Source of the DNA: Gammaproteobacteria bacterium
Lineage (GTDB): Bacteria; Pseudomonadota; Gammaproteobacteria; QNFE01
Assembly (NCBI GenBank): GCA_003645455.1
Contig: QNFE01000012.1
Span: 1-43,447, forward strand
DNA length: 43,447 bases
Reading direction: 5' to 3'
The stretch's first letter is position 1, and the number at the start of each line of letters is the position of its first letter. Positions 43,324 through 43,447 of this stretch are shown in pieces. A program made the position numbers and the translations under genes. The notes below the pieces were generated by a model, which was not told the origin of the DNA, searched no databases, and saw only the letters and a program-made list of their open reading frames with translations.

Positions 43324-43447
43324 GTTAGTCAGTCCTTAAAAACCCACATAGTACCACACTAAATTTTCATTCTTTGTTTTTTGTTTTGTTTTATAAGTTT
43401 TTCTTGTCATTAATATGATTTTTTTGATTTATTTTCGGATATTCACT

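Noticed and set aside
1-43447. CRISPR arrays, tRNA or rRNA genes
   Set aside because: No regularly spaced direct repeats, cloverleaf-like stretches or rRNA motifs were seen on either strand.

Overview
The window is AT-rich DNA from a Gram-negative bacterium, most likely a gammaproteobacterium. Evidence for this is ADP-heptose synthesis for LPS (hldE, hldD), a family 9 glycosyltransferase, AsmA, YebC/PmpR, a NapC/NirT cytochrome, and IS5-like terminal repeats. Coding density is high, and many genes overlap by 1-4 bases. I cannot place it in a genus from sequence alone. No tRNA, rRNA or CRISPR array was seen.

Layout. 1-1640: the cut end of an IS-like repeat, a DUF302 gene, a PEBP-fold lipoprotein with a clear terminator, and a 132-bp palindromic repeat. 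1644-6504: leuS-hldE-hldD. 6697-13329: dnaN-recF (no dnaA beside them), then a NapC/NirT cytochrome, an exported ankyrin protein, AsmA and a small exported protein, all in the same direction. 13429-16710: metK-ahcY-metF, the activated methyl cycle. 16705-18449: hemC and yebC transcribed divergently, followed by a terminated, structured stretch that may be a small RNA. 18688-19335: an unassigned gene, followed by a REP-type hairpin pair. 24482-19510 (minus strand): DUF2892, MtaB, Fic, and three fatty-acid/polyene-type genes (ketosynthase, chain-length-factor-like protein, hotdog dehydratase). 24546-25735: a 57-residue membrane protein overlapping a heptosyltransferase-like gene.

25857-41879 is the unusual part. 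Two phased NrdR boxes precede nrdA, and nrdB lies 10 kb downstream. Both ribonucleotide reductase subunits carry an intein at an active-site position. The nrdA intein is followed by Gly, which is not a standard splicing nucleophile. Between nrdA and nrdB sit two restriction-modification (R-M) operons. The first is RadC-methyltransferase fusion / coiled-coil membrane protein / AlwI-family endonuclease / beta-class methyltransferase, with 4-base overlaps throughout. The second is a C5-methyltransferase fused to an N6-adenine methyltransferase, followed by an HNH endonuclease. A diverged direct repeat of about 440 bp (the nrdA 3' end plus the first codons of the next gene) flanks the first operon. 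This arrangement fits 'insertion with long target duplication'. Both fusion methyltransferases carry the same FQxxLFDxS segment, which resembles a beta-clamp binding motif.

41883-43447: a DUF1287 protein and a nitroreductase overlap on the minus strand, followed by a 162-bp MITE with IS5-like ends and a TATTA duplication. I see nothing assignable in 43324-43447.
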